A DNA stretch of 64,000 bases, from the NCBI GenBank assembly GCA_017475035.1, contig JAFVGK010000117.1:85229-149228 (forward strand), in the 5' to 3' direction. Below are positions 9,010 through 17,933 of this stretch, one piece after another (the first letter of the stretch is position 1; each line of letters opens with the position of its first letter). The translations under genes were made by a program, and so were the position numbers. Source of the stretch: Blautia sp. (GTDB lineage Bacteria; Bacillota; Clostridia; Lachnospirales; Lachnospiraceae). The notes below the pieces were generated by a model. The model was given only the letters and a program-made list of their open reading frames with translations, searched no databases and was not told where the DNA came from.

Positions 9010-9038
9010 ATCATAGCACAGTTACGATCAAACAGCAA
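9010..9038 (-). promoter_or_regulatory. Candidate promoter of the ABC-F leader
   Basis: On the minus strand TTGCTG and TATGAT are separated by exactly 17 bases. A TATAAT lies slightly further downstream. The -35 box is weak. Confidence 0.4.
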
Positions 9039-9074
9039 TAATAATTTATCAATATCCCGTTCCACCCGGGCAAA

Positions 9075-9125
9075 AAATAAAGGGCCGGATCCGTTCGGGA
9101 GCATATCGCTCCCGAACGGATCCGA
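9075..9125 (-). terminator. Strong terminator after the SH3-like leader peptide gene
   Basis: A perfect 16-base stem (9087-9102 against 9108-9123) with a 5-base loop is followed on the minus strand by a T-rich tail (CCCTTTATTTTTTG). It lies 23 bases past the stop of the gene at 9148. Confidence 0.85.
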
Positions 9126-9147
9126 CCCTGTTTCTATCTTTTTGTTT

Positions 9148-9441
9148 TTACCGGACGTTATTCGGATTTACATATCCGAAGACCCCGTTCTTATATGCGA
9201 AAAGCCAGCCGTCTTCAGAATAGCTTCCATGTACAAGAATAGTGTCTCCATTCTGCCAGCCTACATTCGGGATGATCAGACCATTAGGAGTCTTTCGCAG
9301 TGTCAGGCATGCAGTATCATCATAATGTATAACATTGCATACGGTTCTCTGGATAAAACAGCTCAGATCGTGAATCCTGTCATATCCGCCCTGACCTCCT
9401 GCTACATTCTTAAGATCTTTTTCATTCATTTTGTCCATCAT
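9148..9441 (-). CDS. Small protein with double-glycine leader and SH3-like domain
   Basis: The 97-residue product starts with MMDKMNEKDLKNVAGG, which has the form of a double-glycine export leader (LxxVxGG) as used for class II bacteriocins and Nif11-type peptides. Cleavage after GG would release about 80 residues. The released part resembles a bacterial SH3 domain: TLRKTPNG, then NGDTILVHG, then GWLFAYKNGVFGYVNPNNV. Such domains bind cell-wall peptides. The ATG at 9441 follows GGAGG with 8-base spacing and a strong terminator ends the unit, so it is monocistronic. No PCAT-type C39 transporter, immunity gene or modification enzyme is nearby. Function is unknown. Confidence 0.75.
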   Translation of the reverse strand: MMDKMNEKDLKNVAGGQGGYDRIHDLSCFIQRTVCNVIHYDDTACLTLRKTPNGLIIPNVGWQNGDTILVHGSYSEDGWLFAYKNGVFGYVNPNNVR

Positions 9442-9675
9442 TTTCTTTTCCTCCGAATTCTTTGTATGTTTTATTCTCTCTCAATTGCTCTCCGGGCGAA
9501 CGGTAAGTTTCTGCCCGTCTGGTTTTCTTTATTTCATAAAGATATACGGGGACGGGAGCAGATATCCACCGAAAAGTTTACAGGTACAAATGACCGGTAC
9601 AAATGGTGATTGATGACATTCCTGAAAAATAAACGCTTCGCGAAAAATAATTAACGTTTTTCGATAATTTACCTC

Positions 9676-9705
9676 TTGACAATCCGCCGGGTGCCTGTGT
9701 ATAAT
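9676..9705 (+). promoter_or_regulatory. Promoter of DUF2975-HTH operon
   Basis: A perfect TTGACA (9676-9681) and a perfect TATAAT (9700-9705) are separated by 18 bases, about 62 bases before the start codon. Confidence 0.8.
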
Positions 9706-9708
9706 AGA

Positions 9709-9727
9709 ATTATCGACAAACGATAAT
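9709..9727 (+). promoter_or_regulatory. Inverted-repeat operator just after the -10 box
   Basis: ATTATCG and CGATAAT form a perfect 7-base inverted repeat around ACAAA, covering the expected transcription start. A related TCGATAATT half-site lies just before the -35 box (9661-9669). The likely binder is the HTH protein encoded second in the operon; that is inference. Confidence 0.55.
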
Positions 9728-9766
9728 CTTTTATTATTTACCATTAACCGGACAAGGAGAAAAACC

Positions 9767-10372
9767 ATGAATAACGAGACAATGGTTAAGAACGCGAAAA
9801 TTTGTTATACTGTTGTAAATGTGCTTCAGAAGATCCTGTATGCTGCCATGCTTTTGTTTGCCGTGTCCCTGATTGCGGCTGTCTTTGGGCGGACGATCGG
9901 CATCTCCCCTGACAGCAGGGTAATCTCCCTCGGGAATATATCCCTTGTTCTGGGTGAGTCAGTTACGCTCGGAGAGATGTCCTTCCAGACCCGTCTCCTC
10001 GTGACAAGCCTTGCCGCCATGGCTATCGCAGCGATATATTGCTACGGACTGGCTATCCTGAAAAACATTCTTCGCCCGATGAAGGAGGGCCGCCCCTTCG
10101 ATCTGAGCGTATCGAACGGGATCCGAAGGTTAGGGGTTGTGGTTCTGATCGGAGGAATCATCCATGCTGCGGCGGAATGTATCGTACATTTTATCACCCG
10201 GGAAGACTATGTAAAACTGATGGATATCTTTCAGGAGGGAACCATAGAACAGATCCGGGTCAACCTTAACTTCAACCTGGCTTTTGTTTTTGCGGCACTT
10301 CTGCTGTTCCTGCTGGCCCATGTATTCCGCTATGGAGAAGAGCTGCAGCGCCAGTCAGACGAAACACTATAA
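9767..10372 (+). CDS. DUF2975 integral membrane protein
   Basis: The 201-residue protein has about four membrane segments, near residues 20-42, 78-100, 122-145 and 165-187. It matches the DUF2975 type by overall architecture, including LKNILRPMKEGRPFDLSVSNGIRRLG between the second and third segments. These proteins are almost always paired with a small Cro/C1 HTH protein, as in the YoaS-YozG pair of Bacillus, and the pair is present here 12 bases downstream. The molecular role is not known. The ATG at 9767 follows ACAAGGAG. Confidence 0.82.
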   Translation: MNNETMVKNAKICYTVVNVLQKILYAAMLLFAVSLIAAVFGRTIGISPDSRVISLGNISLVLGESVTLGEMSFQTRLLVTSLAAMAIAAIYCYGLAILKNILRPMKEGRPFDLSVSNGIRRLGVVVLIGGIIHAAAECIVHFITREDYVKLMDIFQEGTIEQIRVNLNFNLAFVFAALLLFLLAHVFRYGEELQRQSDETL

Positions 10373-10384
10373 GGAGCGTCAGAT

Positions 10385-10630
10385 ATGGGGAAGATTATTT
10401 TACGGGTGGACCGCGTCATGGCGGATCGGAAGATGAGCTTAAAGGAGCTGTCGGAAAAAGTGGGAGTTTCCAACGTGAACCTCTCCAAGATAAAAACAGG
10501 GAAAATCAGCGCCATCCGCTTTTCCACCCTGGAGGCAATCTGTGAGGTGCTGCACTGCCAGCCCGGGGACATCCTGGAGTATCTGCCGGATGAGACAACG
10601 GAGCCGGATGATATCAGGAAACCTGTTTAA
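10385..10630 (+). CDS. Cro/C1-type (YozG-like) HTH regulator
   Basis: This 81-residue DNA-binding protein consists almost entirely of one helix-turn-helix domain. The segment KMSLKELSEKVGVSNVNLSKIKTGK is the two-helix DNA reader and FSTLEAICEVLHCQPGDILEYLPDE is the classic C-terminal helix and tail of this group. It follows the DUF2975 gene after 12 bases with AAGGAGCG as ribosome binding site. It probably represses the shared promoter through the inverted repeat at 9709-9727. It ends before a bidirectional hairpin terminator. Confidence 0.85.
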   Translation: MGKIILRVDRVMADRKMSLKELSEKVGVSNVNLSKIKTGKISAIRFSTLEAICEVLHCQPGDILEYLPDETTEPDDIRKPV

Positions 10631-10662
10631 GAGTCAATCCGGATGTCTCCTTCTTCTAAAAG

Positions 10663-10705
10663 GGCGGTGCCGGGACTTTATTATCCCGGTACCGCCGCTC
10701 TTATA
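10663..10705. terminator. Bidirectional terminator between HTH gene and aldolase
   Basis: A 13-base stem (10663-10675 against 10684-10696) with one G-T pair and an 8-base loop lies between two convergent genes. The T-tail is modest on both sides. Confidence 0.65.
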
Positions 10706-10759
10706 TTTCAAAGCCAGGCTTCACCTTTCATGTCAACATTGAACAGGAAACAGCACCTG

Positions 10760-11626
10760 TCAGTCCATCAGCGCGAAGGTGCGCATAGCGCCTTTTACAT
10801 TCTCTTTCATGGCCTCCCGGGCAGCTGCCAGAACCTCAGAGAAGAAGCGCGGCTCGTTCTTTTGGAGCCCCTTGAGGTACTCCTCTGCCGCAGTGCCGCC
10901 GCTTTTATCCATGTAGGTGAAGTAATTGATCTTGCGCACGCCGGAGCGCACTGCGGTGTGGAAATCTTCCTTGCTTACGCCGGAGCCGCCGTGCATCACC
11001 ACCGGCAGATTCCCGGTCAAGCTGCGTACATTGCTCACCACGCTGAAATCCAGGCGGGGTTCTGTCAGATAAATGCCGTGCGTCGTACCAAAGGAGCAAG
11101 CCAGGGCATCCACGCCGGTATCCCGGACGAACTCCTTCGCCTGCAGCGCGTCGGTATATATCTTTGTTTCATCCTCAGCACCGCTGTGATCGCCGTTTCC
11201 GGATTCTCTGCGCCCCATCGACCCTAACTCCGCCTCCACGCCGGCACCTTTCATGGCCGCCATTTCCACGACCTTTTTGGTGTTTGCCACGTTTACTTCA
11301 TATGGAAGTGTGGATGCGTCATACATCACTCCGGTGAAGCCCAGATCCAGGGCTTGTTGCACGTATTCCAGCGTCTCACCGTGATCGAGATGTACGCACA
11401 CCGGCACGGCTGCCTTTCTGGCGGCTTCGATCATCATTGGTCCGATAACGGACAGAGGGATCCAGGATTCGTGGCACTGGGCGAACTGTATAATGACGGG
11501 CAGCTGCAGCTCCTCTGCCGCGCAGATGATAGCCTGAAGGCTCTCCAGATTCGGAGTATTAAATGCGCCGATGGCGATATTCTGTTCCTCTGCTTTCTTT
11601 AGTATCCACTGTAATGTAACAAGCAT
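10760..11626 (-). CDS. Class II fructose/tagatose-bisphosphate aldolase family protein
   Basis: The protein (288 residues from the ATG at 11626, behind GGGAGGAG) has the TIM-barrel class II aldolase signature. The zinc histidines sit in CVHLDHGE, SFGTTHGIYL and VMHGGSG, and AELG carries the conserved glutamate. The phosphate-binding GGSG loop is present. It cleaves a ketose phosphate to dihydroxyacetone phosphate and an aldehyde. In this operon it follows a PfkB kinase and a mannitol-dehydrogenase-family enzyme, which together would oxidise a polyol, phosphorylate the ketose and cleave it. Whether the substrate is a 1-phosphate or a bisphosphate is not resolved. A start at 11671 is rejected for lack of a binding site. 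Confidence 0.9.
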   Translation of the reverse strand: MLVTLQWILKKAEEQNIAIGAFNTPNLESLQAIICAAEELQLPVIIQFAQCHESWIPLSVIGPMMIEAARKAAVPVCVHLDHGETLEYVQQALDLGFTGVMYDASTLPYEVNVANTKKVVEMAAMKGAGVEAELGSMGRRESGNGDHSGAEDETKIYTDALQAKEFVRDTGVDALACSFGTTHGIYLTEPRLDFSVVSNVRSLTGNLPVVMHGGSGVSKEDFHTAVRSGVRKINYFTYMDKSGGTAAEEYLKGLQKNEPRFFSEVLAAAREAMKENVKGAMRTFALMD

Positions 11627-11663
11627 TTCCAGACATCTCCTCCCAAAACGAAGTTTTGCACTC

Positions 11664-11732
11664 TGACTCAATGGTCACGGAAGACTATTTTGCAGCCACG
11701 CCTGCCAAAAACGCAGCCGCGGGCAAAACATG
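11664..11732. repeat. R3 hairpin repeat, degenerate copy
   Basis: The segment GACTCAATGGTCACGGAAGA followed by CTATTTTGCAGC resembles the arms of the perfect hairpin at 41745-41797 and the copy at 58628-58666. Pairing here is imperfect. It lies between the kinase and aldolase genes. Confidence 0.35.
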
Positions 11733-11761
11733 TCTCCTTTCTCAACAGGGCAGAGGGCTGC

Positions 11762-12763
11762 TTATCTCAACGCCTGATAAAGACGCATGGTCTCCTCATA
11801 GCTGCGCATGCCCTCCGTCGCACCGGGCTGACTGAGGGAGCACGCCGCAGCAGCGGTGCCGAGTTCAATGGCTTCACTCAGCTTTTTGCCCTTCCATGCG
11901 GCATAAAGCACGCCGGAGCAGAAGGCATCGCCCGCCCCTACAGAACCCTTGATATATCCCTCCGGCAGCTTAAGACCGGGAATCTCGACATAATCGTCGC
12001 TTTCGTCCAGTCCAAAGCCGCCCTCGGGGCAATGGATCACTGCCCATGTGCTGACGCCAAGTGATTTCATTATTTTCAGCGCTTCGATCATGTTCTCCCG
12101 GATGAGTTTCCCCTCGCCGTCCACCAGCTGAACGCCGGTCGTAGCCTGGGCCTCCGCCTCATTAATGATACAATAGTCTGTGTAGCGAAGCGCGGGCATC
12201 ACGATGTGACGGAAACGCTCACCAGCCTCCGTCACCACATCGATGGAGGTACGGATGCCGTGTTGCCGGGCTGTGTGCAGCAGCCGCGCCATTTTCGTGC
12301 CGTATGCCTCATCAGGCGCGTCCAAAGCATCCAGCAGCAGGATATAACCGATGTGCAGAAGTGATACATCAAGCCTGTCCCAATCGATGTCCGCCTCGCA
12401 GAACGCCGCGTTCGCGCCGCGGCACTGATAGAAGGACCGCTGTTTGCTGACCTCGTCAGCCATCACCAGCGTATAGGAGGTGGTGCCTTCCCTTTTAATC
12501 TGACTGAGATCGATGTTCGGCCATACACGCATTCCTTCCAGCAGATAATCGCCCGCTTCGTCCGTACCCACACGGCCCAGAGCCGTAAGCTTCAGCGACG
12601 GATCCAGCGCTGCCATGTCGATGATATCATTGCACAGGCAGCCGCCCGTCGCCCGGGTCATATCGCTGACGATGGTCGTCAGCTCGCCCGGTCTGGGAAA
12701 GCCATTGATGGGATAAAGCATATCTACAATCATATTGCCCGCGACTGCTATACCCTTCTTCAT
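11762..12763 (-). CDS. PfkB-family carbohydrate kinase
   Basis: This 333-residue kinase carries the PfkB signatures: an N-terminal AVAGNMIVDMLYP strand-glycine motif, the GGCLCNDIIDMAALD substrate region, and the ATP-site motif SVGAGDAFCSG with the catalytic aspartate. It phosphorylates a sugar or sugar acid with ATP. It follows the mannitol-dehydrogenase-family gene by 20 bases and precedes the aldolase, so its likely substrate is the ketose or keto-acid made by the first enzyme. An ATG start at 12763 follows GAAAGGAAGG. Substrate assignment is inference. Confidence 0.9.
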   Translation of the reverse strand: MKKGIAVAGNMIVDMLYPINGFPRPGELTTIVSDMTRATGGCLCNDIIDMAALDPSLKLTALGRVGTDEAGDYLLEGMRVWPNIDLSQIKREGTTSYTLVMADEVSKQRSFYQCRGANAAFCEADIDWDRLDVSLLHIGYILLLDALDAPDEAYGTKMARLLHTARQHGIRTSIDVVTEAGERFRHIVMPALRYTDYCIINEAEAQATTGVQLVDGEGKLIRENMIEALKIMKSLGVSTWAVIHCPEGGFGLDESDDYVEIPGLKLPEGYIKGSVGAGDAFCSGVLYAAWKGKKLSEAIELGTAAAACSLSQPGATEGMRSYEETMRLYQALR

Positions 12764-12783
12764 TTCAAGCCTTCCTTTCAGTT

Positions 12784-14379
12784 TTATGCTTCCGGTTTTT
12801 CCGTCACATATTTATGCAGTGTCCGGCGGATAGCCCCTTTTCCCTGATAGAGCTCCTTCGCCATGGCTTCTACCTTCTCGCCCAGTCCGCAGGCATAGAT
12901 ATCGATGCCAAAGGTCTCGCTGTGTTTAAAGAGTTCCTTCAGGCAGGAGAAGTCCTGCTCGCCTTCTTTCACTTCCAGGCCTGCCACGATCGGCTGATAC
13001 AGAGGCAGCCTGTGGTCCGGGGAACAGGTAAATGGCGTAAGATCGTCCGTAAGTCCTCTTAAGTACCGGGCATAACCGGCAAAAAGAAGCGGTATATAGG
13101 TCAGTTTCGTCACGTCATGGCCGCGGCGGATGTGCTCCTTAAGCGTGCCGCCGAAACGGATCCCGATAGTGGTCGATGTATCGACAGCGATCCTCTGCGG
13201 CGTATCAGGAACATAAACATTTGCAAACCGGACATAAAGGCATTCATCCATGAACTTTTTCGGATCAAGGATACCCGGGCTTTCGCAGACCGGCAGACCT
13301 TCGTCATTGCCGATGTGCTCTAAATAGCTCAGCAGATCCGGATCAGCCATGATATCGGATACTAAATGAAAACCCATCATGCAGCCGTAAATCGATAAAG
13401 CCACATGCAGAGGATTCAGGCAGGTACCGACCTTCATACGCTCTGTTTTCTCTACGGTCTCTCTGTCGGTATAGATGACGCCGGCCTTTTCAAAAGGCGG
13501 CCGGCCGTTGGGATAACGGTCCTCCATGACCAGGTAGCCCACTTCTTCGGAATTCACATAAGGAGCAGTGAAGGAATGGCGGTCAGTCTCGATCCATTCA
13601 TTATCCTCAAAGCCTTCATCAGAAAGAATCTTTTGTACCCGGGGATCCGGCCGGGGCGTGATCTTATCAATCATGCTTAACGGGCAGGAAACTATTGTTT
13701 CATCCTCTGCGTAGGTCACAAAAGCTTCCGGTACCAGCCCCGCTTTGCACCAGCCCTCGGCATAAGCCCTGACAGCAGCCTTCACTTTATCCCCGTTATT
13801 TGACACATTGTCCTGTGACTGCAGCGCCAGGGGGAATGCGCCGGCTTTAAAACGTTCATACAAAAGCGCCGTGATCTTTCCCATGGTAAGCCGGGAATCA
13901 AATCCCCTGGCAATGTCTTCTTCAGGATATCCATAGCCGTTCTCTGTAATGGAGAAAGTCACCATCTGGAGACTCTTTGCCGTAAAGATCTCTGTAAGCC
14001 TTGCCCAGTCTTCCTCAAAGCTTTTGTCCGCCTTCAGGCTCTCCGTCATGCAGCCCACGATCTTCTTATCTACCTGACCGTCTGCGTGAAGCACTACGGA
14101 AAGGCTTAAGTTGTCATATGGCCGGTAAGCCTTGTCGATGATATCGTAATCAAAGGCTTCTGCCACAATAACGCCCTTGTCGAATTCACCGCGGTTTAAC
14201 AGCTGCTCCAGCAAGTCACACTGATAGGCGCGGAAAATATTGCCGGCTCCAAAATGCACCCAGGCAGGAGCCTCTTTTGTACGTTCTTTCAAGGCTTCCC
14301 GGTCATAGACCGGAACCTCGTATCCCTTGTCTTCCAGCACTTTTCTCTTCTCAGGATCATAAATATCGTATAAACGCAT
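12784..14379 (-). CDS. Mannitol dehydrogenase / fructuronate reductase family oxidoreductase
   Basis: The protein (531 residues from the ATG at 14379, behind AGGAGGT) belongs to the long-chain polyol dehydrogenase family. WVHFGAGNIFRAYQ is the NAD(P)-binding start of the Rossmann domain and MKVGTCLNPLHVALS contains the catalytic lysine and asparagine positions of the family. Members oxidise mannitol, arabinitol or altronate, or reduce fructuronate and tagaturonate. No mannonate or altronate dehydratase is nearby, so a polyol rather than a hexuronate route is favoured. It heads a three-gene operon with kinase and aldolase. A longer frame from 14400 lacks a binding site. Confidence 0.88.
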   Translation of the reverse strand: MRLYDIYDPEKRKVLEDKGYEVPVYDREALKERTKEAPAWVHFGAGNIFRAYQCDLLEQLLNRGEFDKGVIVAEAFDYDIIDKAYRPYDNLSLSVVLHADGQVDKKIVGCMTESLKADKSFEEDWARLTEIFTAKSLQMVTFSITENGYGYPEEDIARGFDSRLTMGKITALLYERFKAGAFPLALQSQDNVSNNGDKVKAAVRAYAEGWCKAGLVPEAFVTYAEDETIVSCPLSMIDKITPRPDPRVQKILSDEGFEDNEWIETDRHSFTAPYVNSEEVGYLVMEDRYPNGRPPFEKAGVIYTDRETVEKTERMKVGTCLNPLHVALSIYGCMMGFHLVSDIMADPDLLSYLEHIGNDEGLPVCESPGILDPKKFMDECLYVRFANVYVPDTPQRIAVDTSTTIGIRFGGTLKEHIRRGHDVTKLTYIPLLFAGYARYLRGLTDDLTPFTCSPDHRLPLYQPIVAGLEVKEGEQDFSCLKELFKHSETFGIDIYACGLGEKVEAMAKELYQGKGAIRRTLHKYVTEKPEA

Positions 14380-14543
14380 TCTGGGGTACCTCCTGTTCAT
14401 AATCTTTCACTTTACATGGTAACCTTTTCTATAAAAAAAGTCAATGTCCTTCTCTTTTTTTCAGACCGGAGCATCTCAAAAGGATAGCAGATTGACACAT
14501 CCGCTGTTTTTCCGGAAAACAGATTTGTACGGACATCAGAATC

Positions 14544-15071
14544 TTAATCATTGATTACCTGTACCTGGCAGGAACGCATTGTCTCCAATGCCGCCAGGTG
14601 TTTTTCCGGTGTGACCCCGGCACAGCATGAAGCGTCAACCGTAATCTTCACCTCCGGCATTGTCGCTTTCATAAGCAGCGCATTGGAAACTACACAGATA
14701 TCCGTGCAGAGCCCGATCAGCTCCAGTTCGATTTCTTCCTTCTCCGACATTTCCTTCAGATCCGCTGCCAGTGCAGTGCTGCCGAATGTGGGCTTCTCAT
14801 AGATCTTTGCCCCTGTCAGAAGCCCCGCGATATCCGGGCGGATCTGCCAGCCTTCCGAACCTTTGATACAATGTGGTACCGGCAGATATTTTCCTTCCTG
14901 TGTCTCCATGTAATTCTCTGTATGTGTATCCATAGTCGCGAACACATCTGCCGCAGGATAAGAAAGGATCTTCTCCTTTACCGCTTCCACAATAGCCGCT
15001 GCTTCTTTCGTGCCAAGCGCAGCGTCAATAAAATCATTCTGCATATCTATAACGATCAGTATCTTTCTCAT
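14544..15071 (-). CDS. Isochorismatase/nicotinamidase-family cysteine hydrolase
   Basis: The 175-residue enzyme has the complete catalytic triad of the family: Asp in VIDMQNDF, Lys in IYEKPTFGS and Cys in LCTDICVVSNAL. The metal-binding pattern MDTHTENY and PVPHCIKGSEGW is that of nicotinamidases, which convert nicotinamide to nicotinate for NAD recycling. The length is slightly short of Escherichia coli PncA (about 213). A nicotinamidase role is plausible but other amide substrates cannot be excluded. It lies 72 bases downstream of the GH3 start-side neighbour on the opposite end, and appears to be separately transcribed. Confidence 0.85.
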   Translation of the reverse strand: MRKILIVIDMQNDFIDAALGTKEAAAIVEAVKEKILSYPAADVFATMDTHTENYMETQEGKYLPVPHCIKGSEGWQIRPDIAGLLTGAKIYEKPTFGSTALAADLKEMSEKEEIELELIGLCTDICVVSNALLMKATMPEVKITVDASCCAGVTPEKHLAALETMRSCQVQVIND

Positions 15072-15143
15072 GCTTCTATCCTCATTTCCTGTAACCAGGC
15101 TATCGGGTTGAGAGTCGATTCCTTCGAATCAGGCAACGCTTAA

Positions 15144-17933
15144 TCACATGGTTCCTTTTCCCATAACAACATTGCACACGACGATAAGAGCTTGCTGCAG
15201 AAGATTATATCTGGTATTAATATTCTTCATCCGGATCCGTTTCTCATATCTCTCCTCGTCAAATCCTACATCGATTTTCACCTGCACTTCATCAAGAAGA
15301 CCGATGATGCCGGATATCACCTCTGTTCCCTTCTTAACCTTATCTCCCACCTCTAATCCAAGTTCCTCTTCCAGGTCCGCCACCCAGGAGAATTTACCTG
15401 TAAATTCCGACTTCAGGACTTCCCACACAGCATTGTCGACTTCCAGCGCGGCCTCGAGCAAATCAATCCTGCTTTCCAGTTCCAGCCGGAAAAATTCATC
15501 CTCATTTCCATCATCTTCGTTCTGTTCCACGCCATCGTTCTGCCCTGAGTTCCGGGATATACTCTCCTGTACCTTTTTCCAGGATGCCACCGCGTTTTCA
15601 TATCCGGACAAATCCGGAGCATCCCCGCCATCTTTGTCTGAACCGGTAAGGAAACTGTTCGTCTCCTCGATCAGTTCATCCAGTGAAAGGAGGAAATTCT
15701 CAGGCAAATCCTCCGACATGTCAGCATTTTCGGCCGGATATATTCCGGACATATATTTCATAATCGCAGAGAGCCGATAGTTTAACGCCTCCATCGTCCA
15801 AAATGACATTTCAGAATCCGCCAGCATCATTGCCTCATCATAAGCCTCATCGACCACCTCCTGCGGCACATCATATACCTCGGCTCTCTGGTTTTCCTCC
15901 TGCTCCGAAGACGGGAGCGTGCCGGCGTTGTAAGACAGGCCGTATCCCCGCTCATACAACAGCTCACTGCCAACGGTTATCGTTCCATCCTCATTCGTCT
16001 CAATGACAGGTATGTTCACCGGCAGCTTCCCAACCGGATCGTTGCCGCCAAATGCCGTCTCAATTGCCGCAAGTATATTCGCGTTGATTGATTTCATATT
16101 ATCCGAACCGCTCTCCCGCTCCGTCGGGTCGACGCCAAGACCGCTCCCCATATAGGCAAGCAGGATAGCGTCCGCATCCTGGTAACGGGCGGCGTCATAC
16201 GGCAGATTGTCACTGATCAGAATAAACGCGCCGTCTGCCGCATGCGTATCATCGATCGCCTTGCGGATCCCAAGGTATTGCAGAGAATCTTCCGCAAGCA
16301 TCTTCAGGTTGGAGGTTCTTGAAAAACCGATCACTACGTCCGCCTCTTTGATCTTCGAACTCAGCTCTTCCGTATAATGCGGCTCATTGTCAGGAGAAGA
16401 GGGGACATTATAATAGTCAACATAGGGCTGTGCAACCGCATCGAGAAGATCTTGTTCCTTAAGAATCCGCAGCGCATATTCAATGGTCACCTTGTCCTCT
16501 TCATCCCGGTTGAGGAAAACAATATTCTTTTTCTCCTTTGAAATCGGGAGTATGTCGTTCTCATTTTTCAATAATGTGACAGCTTCATCGGCGATTTTCT
16601 TCTCTGCATCATGGTGTTCCGCCGACCCCACAACCTGTCTGGCATATTCCACGGCTTCTTCCAGCTCATCCGTCTCGGGAACGGCATCGAGGATCCCGTA
16701 TTTTCCCTTCAGCTCCAGAATCCTCATCACGCTCTCGTCAATCCGCTCGGCAGGGATCGCCCCTTCCTCGACCTTTTTAACAAGACCCTCAATATACCCG
16801 TCATAGGAGTCGGCTGCTTCCTGACTATTCAGATCCAGCGGAAGCAGGAGTATATCCACTCCGGCATTGATCACTTTTTCAGCGATATTCACCCGATACT
16901 CCGTCGAATCCTGCTCTCCTTCAACCAACCCCGCCGTGCGTATGGCGTCCATCTCCAGGGCATCCGTGACTACCACTCCGTCAAAGCCCATGTCCCCACG
17001 AAGAATGTCCGTAATGATCCTTTTGGACATGGTCGCCGGATAGACACCCTTGGTTTCCCCATCCGGGAATGTCACCTCATCGTCGATCAGCGGATAGGTG
17101 ATATGAGCGGTCATGATCATCTCTGCCCCATTTTCAACAGCGAAAAGAAACGGTGCCAGCTCTGTATCCTTGAGCTGTTCATATGTCTTCTCGACAGTAG
17201 GCGTCCCGATATGGCTGTCTGTATCCGTATCCCCATGTCCCGGAAAATGCTTGAAGGTCGGTATGATATTATTCTCCTCAAGCCCTTCGGCATAAGCAAG
17301 GCCGAGTTTCGATACCACCTCCGGGTCATCCGAAAAAGACCGGGTTCCAATAACAGGATTTGAGGGATTATTATTCACATCGACGACAGGAGCATAATCA
17401 ACATTGAACCCGACCGCAGCAATTTCCTCCCCAAGCACCTGTCCGGTCATGTTTGCATTGTCTTCAGCATTTTCAGAAGCAGCTCCGATAGACATATTGC
17501 CTGTCATACGGGTTCCGAAAGACAAACGCAGCACCGCTCCGCCCTCTTCATCAACAGGCATAAAATATGGGATGTGCACAGATACATCCGTATTTTCCGC
17601 ATTGTTCAGCTGCAGATCCCGGATCAGGCGGACAGTCTGGCCAACCTCTTTAATATTCATGGCAAAAAGGATCACTCCGCCATACTGGTGCTTCCTGAGT
17701 GCCCGGGCAAGCTCAGGCGCTTCCGAGAGATCCGTCAGTTCAGCTCCATCCCAGCTTCGGACAGCCGGAATGATCATCTGGGAAATCTTCTCCTCCATAG
17801 TCATCTGAGCCAGAATCTCCTCCTCCCGCGAAACGCCTTCATATGCAGAAACCCGGGACATGCACATTGACATCTGTAAAGCAAGTATTGAAGCAATGAA
17901 CACAGCAAATATACAGGTTGACTTTCTCTTCAT
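15144..17933 (-). CDS. Secreted glycoside hydrolase family 3 (NagZ-like) enzyme
   Basis: This 929-residue protein starts with a signal peptide (about residues 1-30, ending near SAYEG). Residues 40-400 form the GH3 barrel; KHFPGHGDTDTDSH near residue 227 is the mark of beta-N-acetylhexosaminidases, where the His of the mobile loop acts as acid/base. VVTDALEM near residue 315 holds the nucleophile aspartate. Residues 440-660 resemble the C-terminal GH3 domain. The last 250 residues are acidic and helical, with no assigned family. It probably removes terminal N-acetylglucosamine from cell-wall or host glycans outside the membrane. The ATG at 17933 follows AAGGAGAAAAC. Confidence 0.9.
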   Translation of the reverse strand: MKRKSTCIFAVFIASILALQMSMCMSRVSAYEGVSREEEILAQMTMEEKISQMIIPAVRSWDGAELTDLSEAPELARALRKHQYGGVILFAMNIKEVGQTVRLIRDLQLNNAENTDVSVHIPYFMPVDEEGGAVLRLSFGTRMTGNMSIGAASENAEDNANMTGQVLGEEIAAVGFNVDYAPVVDVNNNPSNPVIGTRSFSDDPEVVSKLGLAYAEGLEENNIIPTFKHFPGHGDTDTDSHIGTPTVEKTYEQLKDTELAPFLFAVENGAEMIMTAHITYPLIDDEVTFPDGETKGVYPATMSKRIITDILRGDMGFDGVVVTDALEMDAIRTAGLVEGEQDSTEYRVNIAEKVINAGVDILLLPLDLNSQEAADSYDGYIEGLVKKVEEGAIPAERIDESVMRILELKGKYGILDAVPETDELEEAVEYARQVVGSAEHHDAEKKIADEAVTLLKNENDILPISKEKKNIVFLNRDEEDKVTIEYALRILKEQDLLDAVAQPYVDYYNVPSSPDNEPHYTEELSSKIKEADVVIGFSRTSNLKMLAEDSLQYLGIRKAIDDTHAADGAFILISDNLPYDAARYQDADAILLAYMGSGLGVDPTERESGSDNMKSINANILAAIETAFGGNDPVGKLPVNIPVIETNEDGTITVGSELLYERGYGLSYNAGTLPSSEQEENQRAEVYDVPQEVVDEAYDEAMMLADSEMSFWTMEALNYRLSAIMKYMSGIYPAENADMSEDLPENFLLSLDELIEETNSFLTGSDKDGGDAPDLSGYENAVASWKKVQESISRNSGQNDGVEQNEDDGNEDEFFRLELESRIDLLEAALEVDNAVWEVLKSEFTGKFSWVADLEEELGLEVGDKVKKGTEVISGIIGLLDEVQVKIDVGFDEERYEKRIRMKNINTRYNLLQQALIVVCNVVMGKGTM

